Positions 8,650-17,283 of a stretch of 51,259 bases of DNA are shown one piece after another. Source of the DNA: an uncultured Lachnospiraceae bacterium (lineage in GTDB: Bacteria > Bacillota > Clostridia > Lachnospirales > Lachnospiraceae); assembly GCA_910578555.1 (NCBI GenBank), contig CAJTPS010000019.1, positions 1 to 51,259 on the forward strand, given 5' to 3'. The translations under genes and the position numbers were made by a program. Within the stretch, counting starts at the first letter, position 1. Each line of letters starts with the position of its first letter. The notes beneath the pieces are model-generated. The model did not search any database. It had not been told where the DNA came from and saw only the letters and a list, made by a program, of their open reading frames with translations.

Positions 8650-8676
8650 TTAACTATAGTTGCATTTTGCCGATCC
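8650..8676 (+). promoter_or_regulatory. Candidate sigma-D (flagellar/chemotaxis) promoter
   Basis: TTAA (8650-8653), 15 bases, then GCCGATCC (8669-8676). The Gram-positive sigma-D consensus is TAAA-N15-GCCGATAA. It lies about 240 bases upstream of the chemoreceptor gene, the class of gene sigma-D normally controls. The last two bases of the -10 do not match. Confidence 0.4.
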
Positions 8677-8738
8677 CGGTCGGGAAAAAATTTTCGACCT
8701 AAAAAAGAAATTGTTCGGTTTATTAAAGCGGCTATATC

Positions 8739-8799
8739 TTGACATTCAAGATATAAATGGTAAAATATAGTTGCTTGGTTTCGAGCAATTCTTTTTTTT
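8739..8799 (+). promoter_or_regulatory. Sigma-A-like promoter immediately followed by a terminator-like hairpin
   Basis: TTGACA (8739-8744), 16 bases, TAAAAT (8761-8766). TTGCTTG (8771-8777) pairs with CGAGCAA (8782-8788) across GTTT, followed by TTC and eight Ts. The hairpin could terminate transcripts from the upstream hydrolase. It would lie at the very start of any transcript from this promoter, so one of the two calls may be fortuitous. Confidence 0.4.
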
Positions 8800-8915
8800 C
8801 GGGTTTATTCAAATAGTTATTACCCAATTTTAAATGTCTTAATGTAAGACGAAACATTATGGTGCAGGGGCATCATGATCAATTTAATTTTACAAAAATA
8901 TAGGAGAGGACAGCG

Positions 8916-10697
8916 ATGGAAAAGGGGAGACCAACACAAAGTCATGAGAAGGCGGGGGTGAAAAACGGCACGAAAAAATTGGAGATATCGACGCTGCGGT
9001 CTATTCGTGTCAGGATCATATTTATAGCGATGCTTGCCATCGTAAGTGTGAGCGTAACGCAGATCATTATTTTCGGCTCTATGTCAAGAAAACAGTTCAA
9101 GGATATGGTGATCAGCTATATGGATGACCTGGCGGATTCCTATCAGAAGACGATGAATATCCGGGTTGCAGAGCTTGTGGAAGAAGGAAAGCAGCCGGAT
9201 GCAGCATTCTGGGAAAAGATGGTCGGCGGTCTGGATATTATGGGCATGGACGGGTCGTATGCTTATATCGTGGACAGCAATGGAACGATGTGCTATCATC
9301 CTACGGCAGAGAAGATTGGAAGCCAGGTGGAAAATGAGGCAGTGAACGCTGCGGTAATTAAAATAAAACAGGGAAATATTCCGAAAGAAGCAGTCACCAT
9401 TAAGTATGAATATCAGGGAGCGCAGAAATATGCCGCATACAGTGTGACAGAGGACGGCACATACATATTTGTTATAACCGCTGATGAGGAGGCGGCACTG
9501 AAGTCTTCCGGCAGCAATATGAAATCTTCAGATGAGATTGTGATGACTTCTATCTTCTGGGGCTGTATTACGATGCTCATATGTATGATTATAGTATTTT
9601 TCATCTGTGACATCATCGTAAAGCCGCTGCGCAGCATTGCAGAAGTCGCAATGACATTTGCGGAACTGGATTTCAGGGAGGATCAGAGCCAGCAGAAGCT
9701 GAGCGCCAAGAAGGATGAGATCGGAGCCATAAGCCGGGCGGTGGATACGCTGCGTGGACACTTGAGCGGGGTAATCGGCAGGATCGAGGGACACAGCGCT
9801 ACGGTGATGAAGACTTCCCACATGCTGAATGAGGATACGGATCTGATCTTCGGTACGGTCAAGCAGGTGGAGCGGGCCGTACAGGAAATGGCTAAGGGAT
9901 CTACGGCGCAGGCGGAAGAAACCCAGCAGGTTATGGAAAGTATCGTCCAGATGGGAAGCATGATTGAAGAAAATAATGCGGAAATGGAGGTTCTGCATAA
10001 AACGGCTGAGGGAATGTATAGCTCCAGCGAAGTGGCAGCCAATACATTAAATGCGATGGATGTAGTAAACCGGAAAGCGCAGGATGCCATAGAACTGATC
10101 TATGAACAGACCAACACAACCAACGAATCTGCAGTCAAGATTAAAGCGGCTACGGCGCTGATTACATCAATTGCGAAGCAGACCAATCTGCTTTCTTTGA
10201 ACGCATCGATTGAAGCGGCAAGAGCGGGAGAACAGGGGCGCGGTTTCGCTGTGGTGGCGGGGCAGATCCAGAAGCTGGCAGAGGAATCCAATGAATCGGC
10301 GAATCAGATCGAGGAGATCATTGCGCATCTCATAGAGGATTCTGAGAAAGCGGTTCAGACGATGGATGAAGTAAAGGAAGTCATGGCGGATCAGAATGAA
10401 AATGTAGGGCTGACCAGAGCACGGTTCTCGGAGGTACATGACGGTGTTGAGAAGACCATATCGGGTATCAGAAGCATCGCCGGAAAGATGGGGCAGATCG
10501 ACGATACCCGATCCAGCGTGGTGGGCATTATACAGAATCTGTCGGCTCTTTCGGAAGAGAACGCCGCGGGAACGCAGGAAGTATCCGCTTCTGTGACGGA
10601 AGTAGGAGAGCACATGTCCCGCATTGCACACAACTCGGGAGAATTACGGCAGATCGCAGACGGGCTGCAGTCCGAGATGGAAGTTTTTACACTTTAA
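8916..10697 (+). CDS. Methyl-accepting chemotaxis protein
   Basis: 593 residues; AGGAGAGG precedes the ATG. A basic N-terminal tail leads into TM1 (about 30-52, VRIIFIAMLAIVSVSVTQII), an extracellular Cache-like sensor of about 150 residues (GSYAYIVDSNGTMCYHP), TM2 (about 207-228), a HAMP region (IVKPLRSIAEVAMTFAELDF) and a long signalling coiled coil. The hairpin tip that binds CheA and CheW is typical (IEAARAGEQGRGFAVVAGQI). The sensor length and YAYIVDSNGTMCYHP pattern suggest a small organic ligand, but it cannot be named. No che or flagellar genes are nearby; the receptor implies that the organism is motile. Confidence 0.95.
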   Translation: MEKGRPTQSHEKAGVKNGTKKLEISTLRSIRVRIIFIAMLAIVSVSVTQIIIFGSMSRKQFKDMVISYMDDLADSYQKTMNIRVAELVEEGKQPDAAFWEKMVGGLDIMGMDGSYAYIVDSNGTMCYHPTAEKIGSQVENEAVNAAVIKIKQGNIPKEAVTIKYEYQGAQKYAAYSVTEDGTYIFVITADEEAALKSSGSNMKSSDEIVMTSIFWGCITMLICMIIVFFICDIIVKPLRSIAEVAMTFAELDFREDQSQQKLSAKKDEIGAISRAVDTLRGHLSGVIGRIEGHSATVMKTSHMLNEDTDLIFGTVKQVERAVQEMAKGSTAQAEETQQVMESIVQMGSMIEENNAEMEVLHKTAEGMYSSSEVAANTLNAMDVVNRKAQDAIELIYEQTNTTNESAVKIKAATALITSIAKQTNLLSLNASIEAARAGEQGRGFAVVAGQIQKLAEESNESANQIEEIIAHLIEDSEKAVQTMDEVKEVMADQNENVGLTRARFSEVHDGVEKTISGIRSIAGKMGQIDDTRSSVVGIIQNLSALSEENAAGTQEVSASVTEVGEHMSRIAHNSGELRQIADGLQSEMEVFTL

Positions 10698-10710
10698 TAT
10701 ATGGAAATAG

Positions 10711-10740
10711 AAATCCCGTCGGGAAACCGGCGGGATTTTT
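10711..10740 (+). terminator. Rho-independent terminator after the chemoreceptor gene
   Basis: AAATCCCG-T-CGG pairs with CCG-G-CGGGATTT around a GAAA loop, followed by a T run at 10736-10740. It lies 14 bases after the stop codon. Confidence 0.8.
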
Positions 10741-10807
10741 GGCGCATCGTGTCCGGCAGCGGATACCCTGTGTCTTATATTGGCAGGTCATGACGGCGTA
10801 AAGGGTG

Positions 10808-10945
10808 TAACAGTTCAGCCTTGCACTATTCCGCGAGTAAAATCGCTCTGTATGCGATTTTATGAGTTGTGAAAGCGCCAAAATGCGACTTTGGAGCATT
10901 TTGTGCGCATCAGGAGTGACAGTGAAGCCGAAGGCTGAACTGTTA
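10808..10945. repeat. 138-bp palindrome-bounded intergenic element
   Basis: A perfect 13-bp inverted repeat (TAACAGTTCAGCC at 10808-10820, GGCTGAACTGTTA at 10933-10945) encloses two internal hairpins: AAAATCGC/GCGATTTT and AAAATGC/GCATTTT. The right arm plus its GCCGAA neighbour recurs at 16291-16309 (18 of 19 bases). It fills most of the 390-bp gap between the chemoreceptor and the kinase and has no coding capacity. A REP- or MITE-like element or a structured RNA is possible. Confidence 0.65.
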
Positions 10946-11087
10946 CCAAAGGGTGGAAGATGTCCGGATACCGCATTGACGCGATTGAGGGCACATGGTA
11001 TTCTAATACAGGCACAGCTGATTTTGACGATGAAGCTTTAGAGAGACAATACAGATGACAGGAAGCAGTCTGTATGGAGGGACGCGT

Positions 11088-13691
11088 ATGGATTATTCAA
11101 AGAAGTTTGTAGAGCGGGCTGATGAAGGCGCTATTGGCGAGGGGAATCGTGAGCAGCATAGTGACATGCAGAGCGTTCAGAATCTGGAGACGGTCATCAA
11201 TGAGGGTCTTCGTGTTGCGCTGCAGGAAGAGACGCCGGATCAGTCTCTGGATGTGCTTCTGGAGCATCTGGGAAGGGCGCTGAACGGGGAGCGGATCTAC
11301 ATATTTGAACAGAACGAGTACGGCGGCGATGATAACACTTATGAGTGGGTGGCCGACGGGGTGGAGCCGGAAAAGGAGAATCTTCAAAATGTCCCGCCTG
11401 AGGTGTGTGCGAGTTGGTATCGTAATTTCAGAATCGGCAGGCATATCGTCATTAAGAATCTGGAAGACATTCAGGAAACTGACCCTCTTCAGTATGAGAA
11501 CCTGAAAAGGCAGGGGATACATTCTCTTGTGGTAGTGCCTCTTTATAACGGTGAAAAGATTATCGGCTTTTACGGCGTGGACAATCCGCCTGTGAAGTCG
11601 CTGGAATATGCATCCAATATGCTTCAGACTGCGGCATATTTTATTGTATCTTCTCTGAAACGGCGTAACCTGTTCCGCCAGCTTCAGAAGCGCAGCTATA
11701 ATGTCCTCCATGCCCTCAGCGTGGACTATCTGGGTATCTGTCAGGTGAATTTTGATACAGATGAATGCGAGATCTACCGGGACAACGAAAAGATGCGTAA
11801 GGACTGTGGTGTGAACTTTGAGGACGGCTATCAGACGGCTATGGAGCGTTATATTTCCCGGTGTGTGGTTCCAAGAGATCAGGAAAAACTCCGTGCCGTG
11901 ACAAAAAAGGACTATGTGCTTGCCCAGCTTCGGATAAAGAAGAAATTTTTTGTCCGGTATCAGGTAAAAGACAGTTCTTACGGGTTGAAACACATGGAGA
12001 TTCATTTTTCCGCCACGGAGAAGACGGCAGAGGAGAACTGCGTAATTTTTGCCAGGCGGGACATCAATGCCGTGGTGGAGAAAGAAGAGAAATACAGACT
12101 GGAAGCAAGGCAGAGTCTGGAGGATATTCTGGAGGGAGCAAGAACCGGGATCTGGACGATTGAACTGGAGGAAGGGTGCCGGCCGAGGATGTATGCGGAC
12201 CGGACCATGCGGATATTACTGGGCGTGCCGGATGGAATCGAACCGGAAGAGTGCTATCAGCACTGGTTTCAGAACATTGAGCCGGACTATGTGGAGATGG
12301 TGCAGGAAGCGGTTGGGGAAATACTGGAAATCGGCCGTTCCGAGGTGATTTATCCCTGGAATCATCCTGAACTGGGTAAAATATATGTCCGCTGCGGCGG
12401 TGTGCCCAACAAGGCATTCAAAAAACCGGGTACCAGTCTGAACGGATACCATCAGGATATCACGGAGACCATGGTGGCGAAGAACAGGCAGGAGCAGTCT
12501 ATTCTGGAACTGCTGGAAAGGGTCAGACGGGCCAATTCGGCAAAGAGTGAATTTCTTTCCCATATGTCACATGATCTGCGCACACCGATCAACGGGATTC
12601 TGGGTATGCTGGCTATTATGGAGAAAAGCCAGAATGATCCGGACAGACAGAGTGAGTGCCGGAAGAAAATCCGTGTGTCAACGGAGCATCTGCTGTCGCT
12701 TGTCAACGACGTTCTTCAGGTCAGCAAACAGCAGAGTGGAAGACCGGCGACGGTGGAGGAACCTTTTGATCTTCATGATATATTGGAAAACAGTATTTCG
12801 CTTCTGTCCGCCAAGGCAGAGGAGCGTGAGATTCAGCTGACGCTTAAGGAAGCTGATCTTAAGCATGGCAGACTGATCGGCAATCCGCTGCACGTGCAGC
12901 AGATTCTGATGAACATCATCGACAATGCGCTCAAGTATAACCGCCCCCATGGTTCCGTATTTATTCAGGTAAAGGAACTTTCCTGTGAGGACGGGACTGC
13001 CGTCTATCGGTTTGTGATTGAAGATACCGGAATCGGTATGAGTGCGGAATTTATAAAGCACATTTTCGAGCCGTTTACGCAGGAAGATCAGGGGGCAAGA
13101 ACCAACTATAACGGCGTCGGGCTCGGTATGTCCATTGTGAAAGATCTGGTTGACCAGAAGAAGGGAAGTATTGAGATCGACAGCCGGGTCGGTAAGGGAA
13201 GCGTGGTTCAGATCACTCTGCCCATGCAGATCGATGAAACCCGGAGTCCGCAGTCTGAGGATGAGGAGCCGGATCTGCGGATCGATATTGCAGGTATGCG
13301 CATTCTTCTGGTGGAGGATAATGAGATCAACTGTGAAACCATGGAGTTCATGCTTACGGAGGCGGGTGCGAAGGTCGTGACTGCAAAAGACGGAAAAGCG
13401 GCCGTGGATGCATTTACAGCGGCTGATCCGGGAACATTTGACTGTGTGCTTATGGATCTGATGATGCCGGTCATGAGCGGATACGAGGCGACCCGTGTGA
13501 TTCGCAGTCTGGACCGTCCGGATGCGAAGGCTGTGCCCATCATTGCACTGTCAGCTAACGCGTTTGAAGAGGATGTCGCAATGGCGAAGGATGCCGGAAT
13601 GAATGAACATCTGGCGAAGCCGGTGGATATCAGAAAAATGTTCAAGGTAATGAAACGGCTGCGTCCTTCTTCATGGCGCGAAACCCGATGA
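11088..13691 (+). CDS. Hybrid sensor histidine kinase, GAF-PAS-HisKA-HATPase-REC
   Basis: GGAGGG at 11076-11081 selects the ATG at 11088 (867 residues). No membrane segments are evident, so it is probably cytoplasmic. A GAF domain occupies about residues 30-200 (GERIYIFEQNEYGGDDNTY, SLVVVPLYNGEKIIGFYGVD), followed by PAS-like sensor sequence. HisKA has the phosphorylatable His in LSHMSHDLRTPING (about residue 494), then the N box (MNIIDNALKYN), G1 (EDTGIGM), F (FEPFTQED) and G2 (GVGLGMSIV). The C-terminal receiver has VEDNEIN, the phospho-acceptor Asp in VLMDLMMPVM (about residue 790) and the Lys in LAKPVD. No Hpt or output domain, so a separate phosphotransfer partner is needed. Such hybrids in Lachnospiraceae often act near c-di-GMP or chemotaxis genes. 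Confidence 0.92.
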   Translation: MDYSKKFVERADEGAIGEGNREQHSDMQSVQNLETVINEGLRVALQEETPDQSLDVLLEHLGRALNGERIYIFEQNEYGGDDNTYEWVADGVEPEKENLQNVPPEVCASWYRNFRIGRHIVIKNLEDIQETDPLQYENLKRQGIHSLVVVPLYNGEKIIGFYGVDNPPVKSLEYASNMLQTAAYFIVSSLKRRNLFRQLQKRSYNVLHALSVDYLGICQVNFDTDECEIYRDNEKMRKDCGVNFEDGYQTAMERYISRCVVPRDQEKLRAVTKKDYVLAQLRIKKKFFVRYQVKDSSYGLKHMEIHFSATEKTAEENCVIFARRDINAVVEKEEKYRLEARQSLEDILEGARTGIWTIELEEGCRPRMYADRTMRILLGVPDGIEPEECYQHWFQNIEPDYVEMVQEAVGEILEIGRSEVIYPWNHPELGKIYVRCGGVPNKAFKKPGTSLNGYHQDITETMVAKNRQEQSILELLERVRRANSAKSEFLSHMSHDLRTPINGILGMLAIMEKSQNDPDRQSECRKKIRVSTEHLLSLVNDVLQVSKQQSGRPATVEEPFDLHDILENSISLLSAKAEEREIQLTLKEADLKHGRLIGNPLHVQQILMNIIDNALKYNRPHGSVFIQVKELSCEDGTAVYRFVIEDTGIGMSAEFIKHIFEPFTQEDQGARTNYNGVGLGMSIVKDLVDQKKGSIEIDSRVGKGSVVQITLPMQIDETRSPQSEDEEPDLRIDIAGMRILLVEDNEINCETMEFMLTEAGAKVVTAKDGKAAVDAFTAADPGTFDCVLMDLMMPVMSGYEATRVIRSLDRPDAKAVPIIALSANAFEEDVAMAKDAGMNEHLAKPVDIRKMFKVMKRLRPSSWRETR

Positions 13692-13997
13692 TTACGGCCC
13701 ATACATACGCGCAGGTCTTGGGGATCATCAGCATACCTACCCACGGAACCGCATCTGCAAACAGTACTACCGGAATATAAAAGCCGAAGCTCAGAACCAC
13801 TGTGAGCCATAAAAAACGAAAGGCACGGTCCTGTTTAGCGCAGGCGCTGCGGTAGAAGTGATCAGCTTGCTGATGCCGAGAGCCGCCGTGTAGTTTTCCA
13901 GACCTGTGGTACACAGGGCGATTGCCCGGGGAATCAGATGGAACGCGTCACCGCAGCCCAGAGTCACCGCCATGGCGCCGTACAGCCGGTACTGTTT
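13642..13997 (-). pseudogene. Multi-pass membrane protein remnant, internally deleted
   Basis: The minus strand carries two separated parts of one membrane protein. From about 13997 to 13833: YRLYGAMAVTLGCGDAFHLI, then CTTGLENYTAALGISKLIT. After a frame change come DRAFRFLWLTVVLSFGFYIP and LMIPKTCAYVWAVIIGF down to 13642. About 80 residues seem to be missing between them. I recognise a conserved unnamed Firmicutes membrane-protein family but cannot assign a function. The 3' end overlaps the kinase gene by about 50 bases. A TetR remnant lies just upstream in the same direction. Confidence 0.55.
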
Positions 13998-14027
13998 CTT
14001 ACACGCGCAAACAGACGGGCTGCATAA

Positions 14028-14201
14028 TCAGGAAAGGATAGTGCAGGCCGGGCGCCCTTGTCTTCCGGAAAAATCTCTTCTCAGCGCAATGCCGCATTCC
14101 TGTGCAATCGCACGTATTGTAATTTTCCCGAATTCCTGTGTGGCGGCAATGCCGCTGCTGATTTGCAGGATATCTTCTTTTGACGTGATTTCTTTATTCA
14201 C
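14028..14201 (-). pseudogene. TetR family regulator, N-terminal DNA-binding part only
   Basis: On the minus strand GGAGGG (14208-14213) precedes a GTG start at 14199-14201. The product begins VNKEITSKEDILQISSGIAA and continues through the TetR helix-turn-helix (ITIRAIAQECGIA). Right after the recognition helix, where LGTLYNYF-type sequence is expected, homology stops and an unrelated tail runs to a stop at 14028. The ligand domain (about 130 residues) is gone. A deletion has probably joined this N-terminus to the membrane-protein remnant downstream. Confidence 0.65.
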
Positions 14202-14217
14202 TTTGCTTCCCTCCAAC

Positions 14218-14232
14218 ATGAACAATGTTCAT
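14218..14232. promoter_or_regulatory. Perfect 15-bp palindrome, probable TetR operator
   Basis: ATGAACA-A-TGTTCAT lies immediately upstream of the ribosome binding site of the broken TetR gene. TetR-family operators are typically inverted repeats of this size in this position. It may have autoregulated that gene and possibly the divergent ferredoxin-type gene. Confidence 0.55.
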
Positions 14233-14326
14233 TATGGCATACAGAACAGGTATTTTCAAGTTCTGCAGGTTACCTATTCCGTTTTGCAGGGTACCGCTTC
14301 GTAAAAGCAGCTTAGTGCCGCAGGTA

Positions 14327-14354
14327 TTGTGCGGGAATCAGATTCTGGTATGAT
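14327..14354 (+). promoter_or_regulatory. Candidate promoter for the ferredoxin-type membrane protein
   Basis: TTGTGC (14327-14332), 16 bases, TATGAT (14349-14354), about 140 bases upstream of the ATG at 14494. Otherwise the 14233-14493 gap holds only short repeats of CGGCGTGCAG. Confidence 0.35.
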
Positions 14355-14493
14355 ACAGTTACAGGATGTATTTCGGCGTGCAGTGAAAGTGGAAAACGTA
14401 CTTGGACGGAAATGCGGCGTGCAGCGGAACAGGGAAACGTGCTTTTGGTAGAAATGACTGAAATACATTGTGAAAGAAAAGAGGGGGAAATTT

Positions 14494-15333
14494 ATGATGG
14501 AAAAATCAAAAGGAATCAAAAGATTCGCATTGCCGGTTATGATGTGGCTGATTTTCGAAACGATAGCCGTCACGCTCTGGCTGGCAAAGCAGAATATATT
14601 TTATCTGTTTAATTTCAGTTACATCGGTACTTCACTGGCAATCGGTTTTCTGCTGTTTCAGCTGCGATACAGACATGCGCGCAGGGTGGCACAGTTTCTG
14701 GTGGGCACTTATATGCTTGTCTATCTGGGATTGATCTGCAACGAGAATATGCAGATTGAAGGCTTCTGGTATTATCTGTTTACCGGTGTATTTGAGGCGG
14801 CGACCATTCATTACGCGGTGGCGAAGATTTTCGGACCGCTGGTCTTCGGAAGGGGCTGGTGCGGGTATGCCTGCTGGACTGCGATGATCCTGGATCTGCT
14901 TCCGTATAAGACGCCGCAGCGCCCCGGGAAAAAATGGGGCTGGATCAGATATGTTACCTTCCTGCTGTCCTTTGTATTTGTCATCGCCTTATTTCTGGCG
15001 CAGGTAAATGACATGGAGCGGATCATGTTCCGGGCGTTCTTGATCGGCAACGGTCTGTACTATGCGGTCGGAATCATTCTGGCTTTTGTGCTGAAGGATA
15101 ACCGGGCTTTCTGCAAATACATATGTCCGGTGGCCGTGTTCTTGAAGCCGATGTCGTACTTTTCTCTCATGCGCGTCAAATGCGACAAGAACAAATGCGT
15201 CTCCTGCGGCAAGTGCAAAAAGGTCTGTCCCATGGGTGTTGATGTCACGGACAATTCGAGAAAACGCAAAAACGGAACGGAATGCATACTATGCTATGAA
15301 TGTGTGAAAGCGTGTCCGAAGGACGCGCTGTGA
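14494..15333 (+). CDS. NapH/RnfB-like 4Fe-4S membrane protein
   Basis: 279 residues from the ATG at 14494, selected by GAGGGGG six bases upstream. Several transmembrane helices occupy the first 220 residues, with the NapH-type loop GRGWCGYACWTAMILD and a second conserved FCKYICPVAVFLKP. The C-terminus carries two 4Fe-4S cluster motifs: KCVSCGKCKKVCP and ECILCYECVKACP. Proteins of this kind pass electrons across or along the membrane to a partner reductase; no partner is adjacent, so the role is open. A 32-bp repeat follows the stop codon at once. Confidence 0.88.
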   Translation: MMEKSKGIKRFALPVMMWLIFETIAVTLWLAKQNIFYLFNFSYIGTSLAIGFLLFQLRYRHARRVAQFLVGTYMLVYLGLICNENMQIEGFWYYLFTGVFEAATIHYAVAKIFGPLVFGRGWCGYACWTAMILDLLPYKTPQRPGKKWGWIRYVTFLLSFVFVIALFLAQVNDMERIMFRAFLIGNGLYYAVGIILAFVLKDNRAFCKYICPVAVFLKPMSYFSLMRVKCDKNKCVSCGKCKKVCPMGVDVTDNSRKRKNGTECILCYECVKACPKDAL

Positions 15334-15365
15334 TTAAGCAGTATTGCAGGCAGGCTTGCGACATG
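15334..15365 (+). repeat. 32-bp hairpin repeat, copy 2
   Basis: Matches 4392-4423 at 28 of 32 bases. Most differences keep the internal hairpin through G-U or compensating pairs. It overlaps the stop codon of the ferredoxin-type gene (15331-15333) by sitting directly after it, and it abuts the ribosome binding site of the ABC transporter gene. Confidence 0.6.
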
Positions 15366-15378
15366 GAGGGGGATTAGA

Positions 15379-16230
15379 GTGAACAGTATAGAAATCAATC
15401 GACTTACGAAGAAATACGGGGAGTTTGTGGCGGTGGATCATGTTTCTTTTCAGGTGGAAAGAGGGAGCCTGCTGGGATTCCTGGGGATCAACGGTGCGGG
15501 GAAAACTACCGTGATCAATATGCTGGCAACGCTGCTCAGGCCCGATGCGGGAAGCGTTACCATATGCGGGTACGAACTGGGGAAAGAGGATATGGCGATC
15601 CGCAGGAAGATCGGAGTGGTTTATCAGCAGAACTGTCTGGATGAGCTACTGAGTGTACAGGAGAATCTGATGTGCAGGGGAATCTGGCACGGGATTTCCG
15701 GCAAAGAGGCAAAGCGGCAGTGTGATAAACTGACGGAGATTTTGAAATTAGAGGAGATAATTAAGAAGAAGTATAAGACCCTGTCGGGAGGGCAGAAGCG
15801 CCGGTGTGAAATTGCGGCGGCGCTCATGCATGCGCCTGAGATCCTGTTTCTGGACGAACCAACGACGGGACTCGATCCGGCTACCAGAATTGATGTATGG
15901 AAGATCGTGGAGCAGCTGCAGAAAGAAGAGAAAATGACAGTATTTCTGACCACCCATTATATGGAAGAGGCCGCGAAGGCGGATGACATTATCGTGATAG
16001 ACCATGGGAAGATTATTACTGCCGGAACGCCTTTTGAACTGAAACAGAAGTATGCCAGGGATAAATTAAAGCTTTATTATAAAACGGAACATGTCAGTAT
16101 TCCGATCGAATCGACAATGGACGCACTGCCGATCCTTTGGGCGCATAAGGATGAGATCGAGGGATTTGAAGTGATTCTGGGGAATATGGATGATGTATTT
16201 GTGAATGCTGTGGGTGAGGAAAACCACTAA
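15379..16230 (+). CDS. ABC transporter ATP-binding protein (CcmA/DrrA-like)
   Basis: 283 residues starting at GTG 15379, after GGAGGGGG. Walker A is GINGAGKTT, the Q-loop lies in VVYQQNCLDELLS, the ABC signature is LSGGQKRRCE, Walker B is ILFLDEPTTGLDP and the H-loop His is in FLTTHYMEE. The C-terminal 70 residues form the usual DrrA-type extension. It pairs with the ABC-2 permease gene that follows. Such exporters with a downstream LytTR/DUF3021 pair often serve antimicrobial-peptide or drug export; the substrate is not evident. Confidence 0.94.
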   Translation: MNSIEINRLTKKYGEFVAVDHVSFQVERGSLLGFLGINGAGKTTVINMLATLLRPDAGSVTICGYELGKEDMAIRRKIGVVYQQNCLDELLSVQENLMCRGIWHGISGKEAKRQCDKLTEILKLEEIIKKKYKTLSGGQKRRCEIAAALMHAPEILFLDEPTTGLDPATRIDVWKIVEQLQKEEKMTVFLTTHYMEEAAKADDIIVIDHGKIITAGTPFELKQKYARDKLKLYYKTEHVSIPIESTMDALPILWAHKDEIEGFEVILGNMDDVFVNAVGEENH

Positions 16231-16290
16231 GCGCAGAGAGACTTTACTGAGTGATTTCGATTTGGAATGGGCAGATTCCGTAACACAGAG

Positions 16291-16309
16291 GCCGAAGGCT
16301 GAACGGTTA
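16291..16309 (+). repeat. Short copy of the 10.9-kb palindrome arm
   Basis: GCCGAAGGCTGAACGGTTA differs at one base from 10927-10945. It lies between the ABC ATPase and permease genes; no matching left arm is visible. Confidence 0.5.
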
Positions 16310-16342
16310 TGAAAAAGTTAAGCTGCACAAATGGAGGAAACA

Positions 16343-17251
16343 ATGGAACAGTTTATGACGCTTGCAGGAAGAAATATTAAAATATATATGCGCGATAAGG
16401 GTGCGGTATTCTTTTCGTTCTTATCGGCGGTCATTGTGATCTGCCTGATGGTATTTTTTCTGGGAGATATGAATGTTGATGAAATTCTGGATGTTTTGAA
16501 GCTTTTTTCGGGAAAAGAAGACAGCGTGAATGAGGCAAATGCAAAATTGCTGGTATTATCCTGGACTTGTGCGGGAATCATCTCCATCAATGCGGTGACG
16601 GTGAGCCTTGCGGTGTATTCCGGGATGATCAGAGACCGGGTGAGCGGGAAGCTAAACGCGATCTACACGGCGCCGGTCGGACGTTTAAGAATCTCGCTGG
16701 GCTATATTGTGTCGGCATGGGCAGTCTCTGTACTGATGTGTATGCTGACGCTGGCAATCATGGAAGTCTATGGTGTTTTTCATGGTCTGGCGGTATATGC
16801 GCCGGCTGACCATATCAAATTGACGGCACTGATTATGCTGAACTCTTTTGTATATGCGTCGCTTATGTATCCGCTGGCGCTGGCGGCGAAGACGGAAGGG
16901 GCATGGAGCGGTTTCGGCACGGTGGTCGGTACGCTGGTGGGTTTCTTAGGGGGGATTTATATTCCCATCGGCACGTTATCCGAGGGGATAGCCGGTGTCA
17001 TGAAATGCACGCCGGTCATATACGGGACCGCGTTGTTTCGCAGTATCATGACACAGTCCGTCGTGGAGGAAACTTTTGCGGGGGTGCCGGAAGCGGTTGT
17101 GGAAGAGTACCGCAAGGCTATGGGCATTTCGCTTACGATATCGGATTATACGTTATCGCCGCAGGATGAATGGCTAATACTGTTCGGGTGTGGTGTGATA
17201 TTTCTTGCAGCGGGAATGGGAATGCTCAGATCGAAGCATGCCTGCGGCTAA
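16343..17251 (+). CDS. ABC-2 type transporter permease
   Basis: GGAGG at 16333-16337 selects the ATG at 16343 rather than 16331, giving 302 residues. The first helix begins after RNIKIYMRDKGAVFFSFLSA, a typical ABC-2 start. A long extracytoplasmic segment (about 45-80) is followed by five hydrophobic stretches, including WTCAGIISINAVTVSLAVYS and GTLVGFLGGIYIPIG, where GGxxxP-like residues are usual for DrrB/NodJ permeases. It works with the ATPase encoded upstream. Confidence 0.9.
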   Translation: MEQFMTLAGRNIKIYMRDKGAVFFSFLSAVIVICLMVFFLGDMNVDEILDVLKLFSGKEDSVNEANAKLLVLSWTCAGIISINAVTVSLAVYSGMIRDRVSGKLNAIYTAPVGRLRISLGYIVSAWAVSVLMCMLTLAIMEVYGVFHGLAVYAPADHIKLTALIMLNSFVYASLMYPLALAAKTEGAWSGFGTVVGTLVGFLGGIYIPIGTLSEGIAGVMKCTPVIYGTALFRSIMTQSVVEETFAGVPEAVVEEYRKAMGISLTISDYTLSPQDEWLILFGCGVIFLAAGMGMLRSKHACG

Positions 17252-17283
17252 TGGGATTCTGCAAAGGAATCATGGAGGTTAGG

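Noticed and set aside
11097..12005. Long minus-strand ORF inside the hybrid kinase gene
   Set aside because: Shadow of a strong coding sequence; composition is Cys/His/Leu-rich with no domain.
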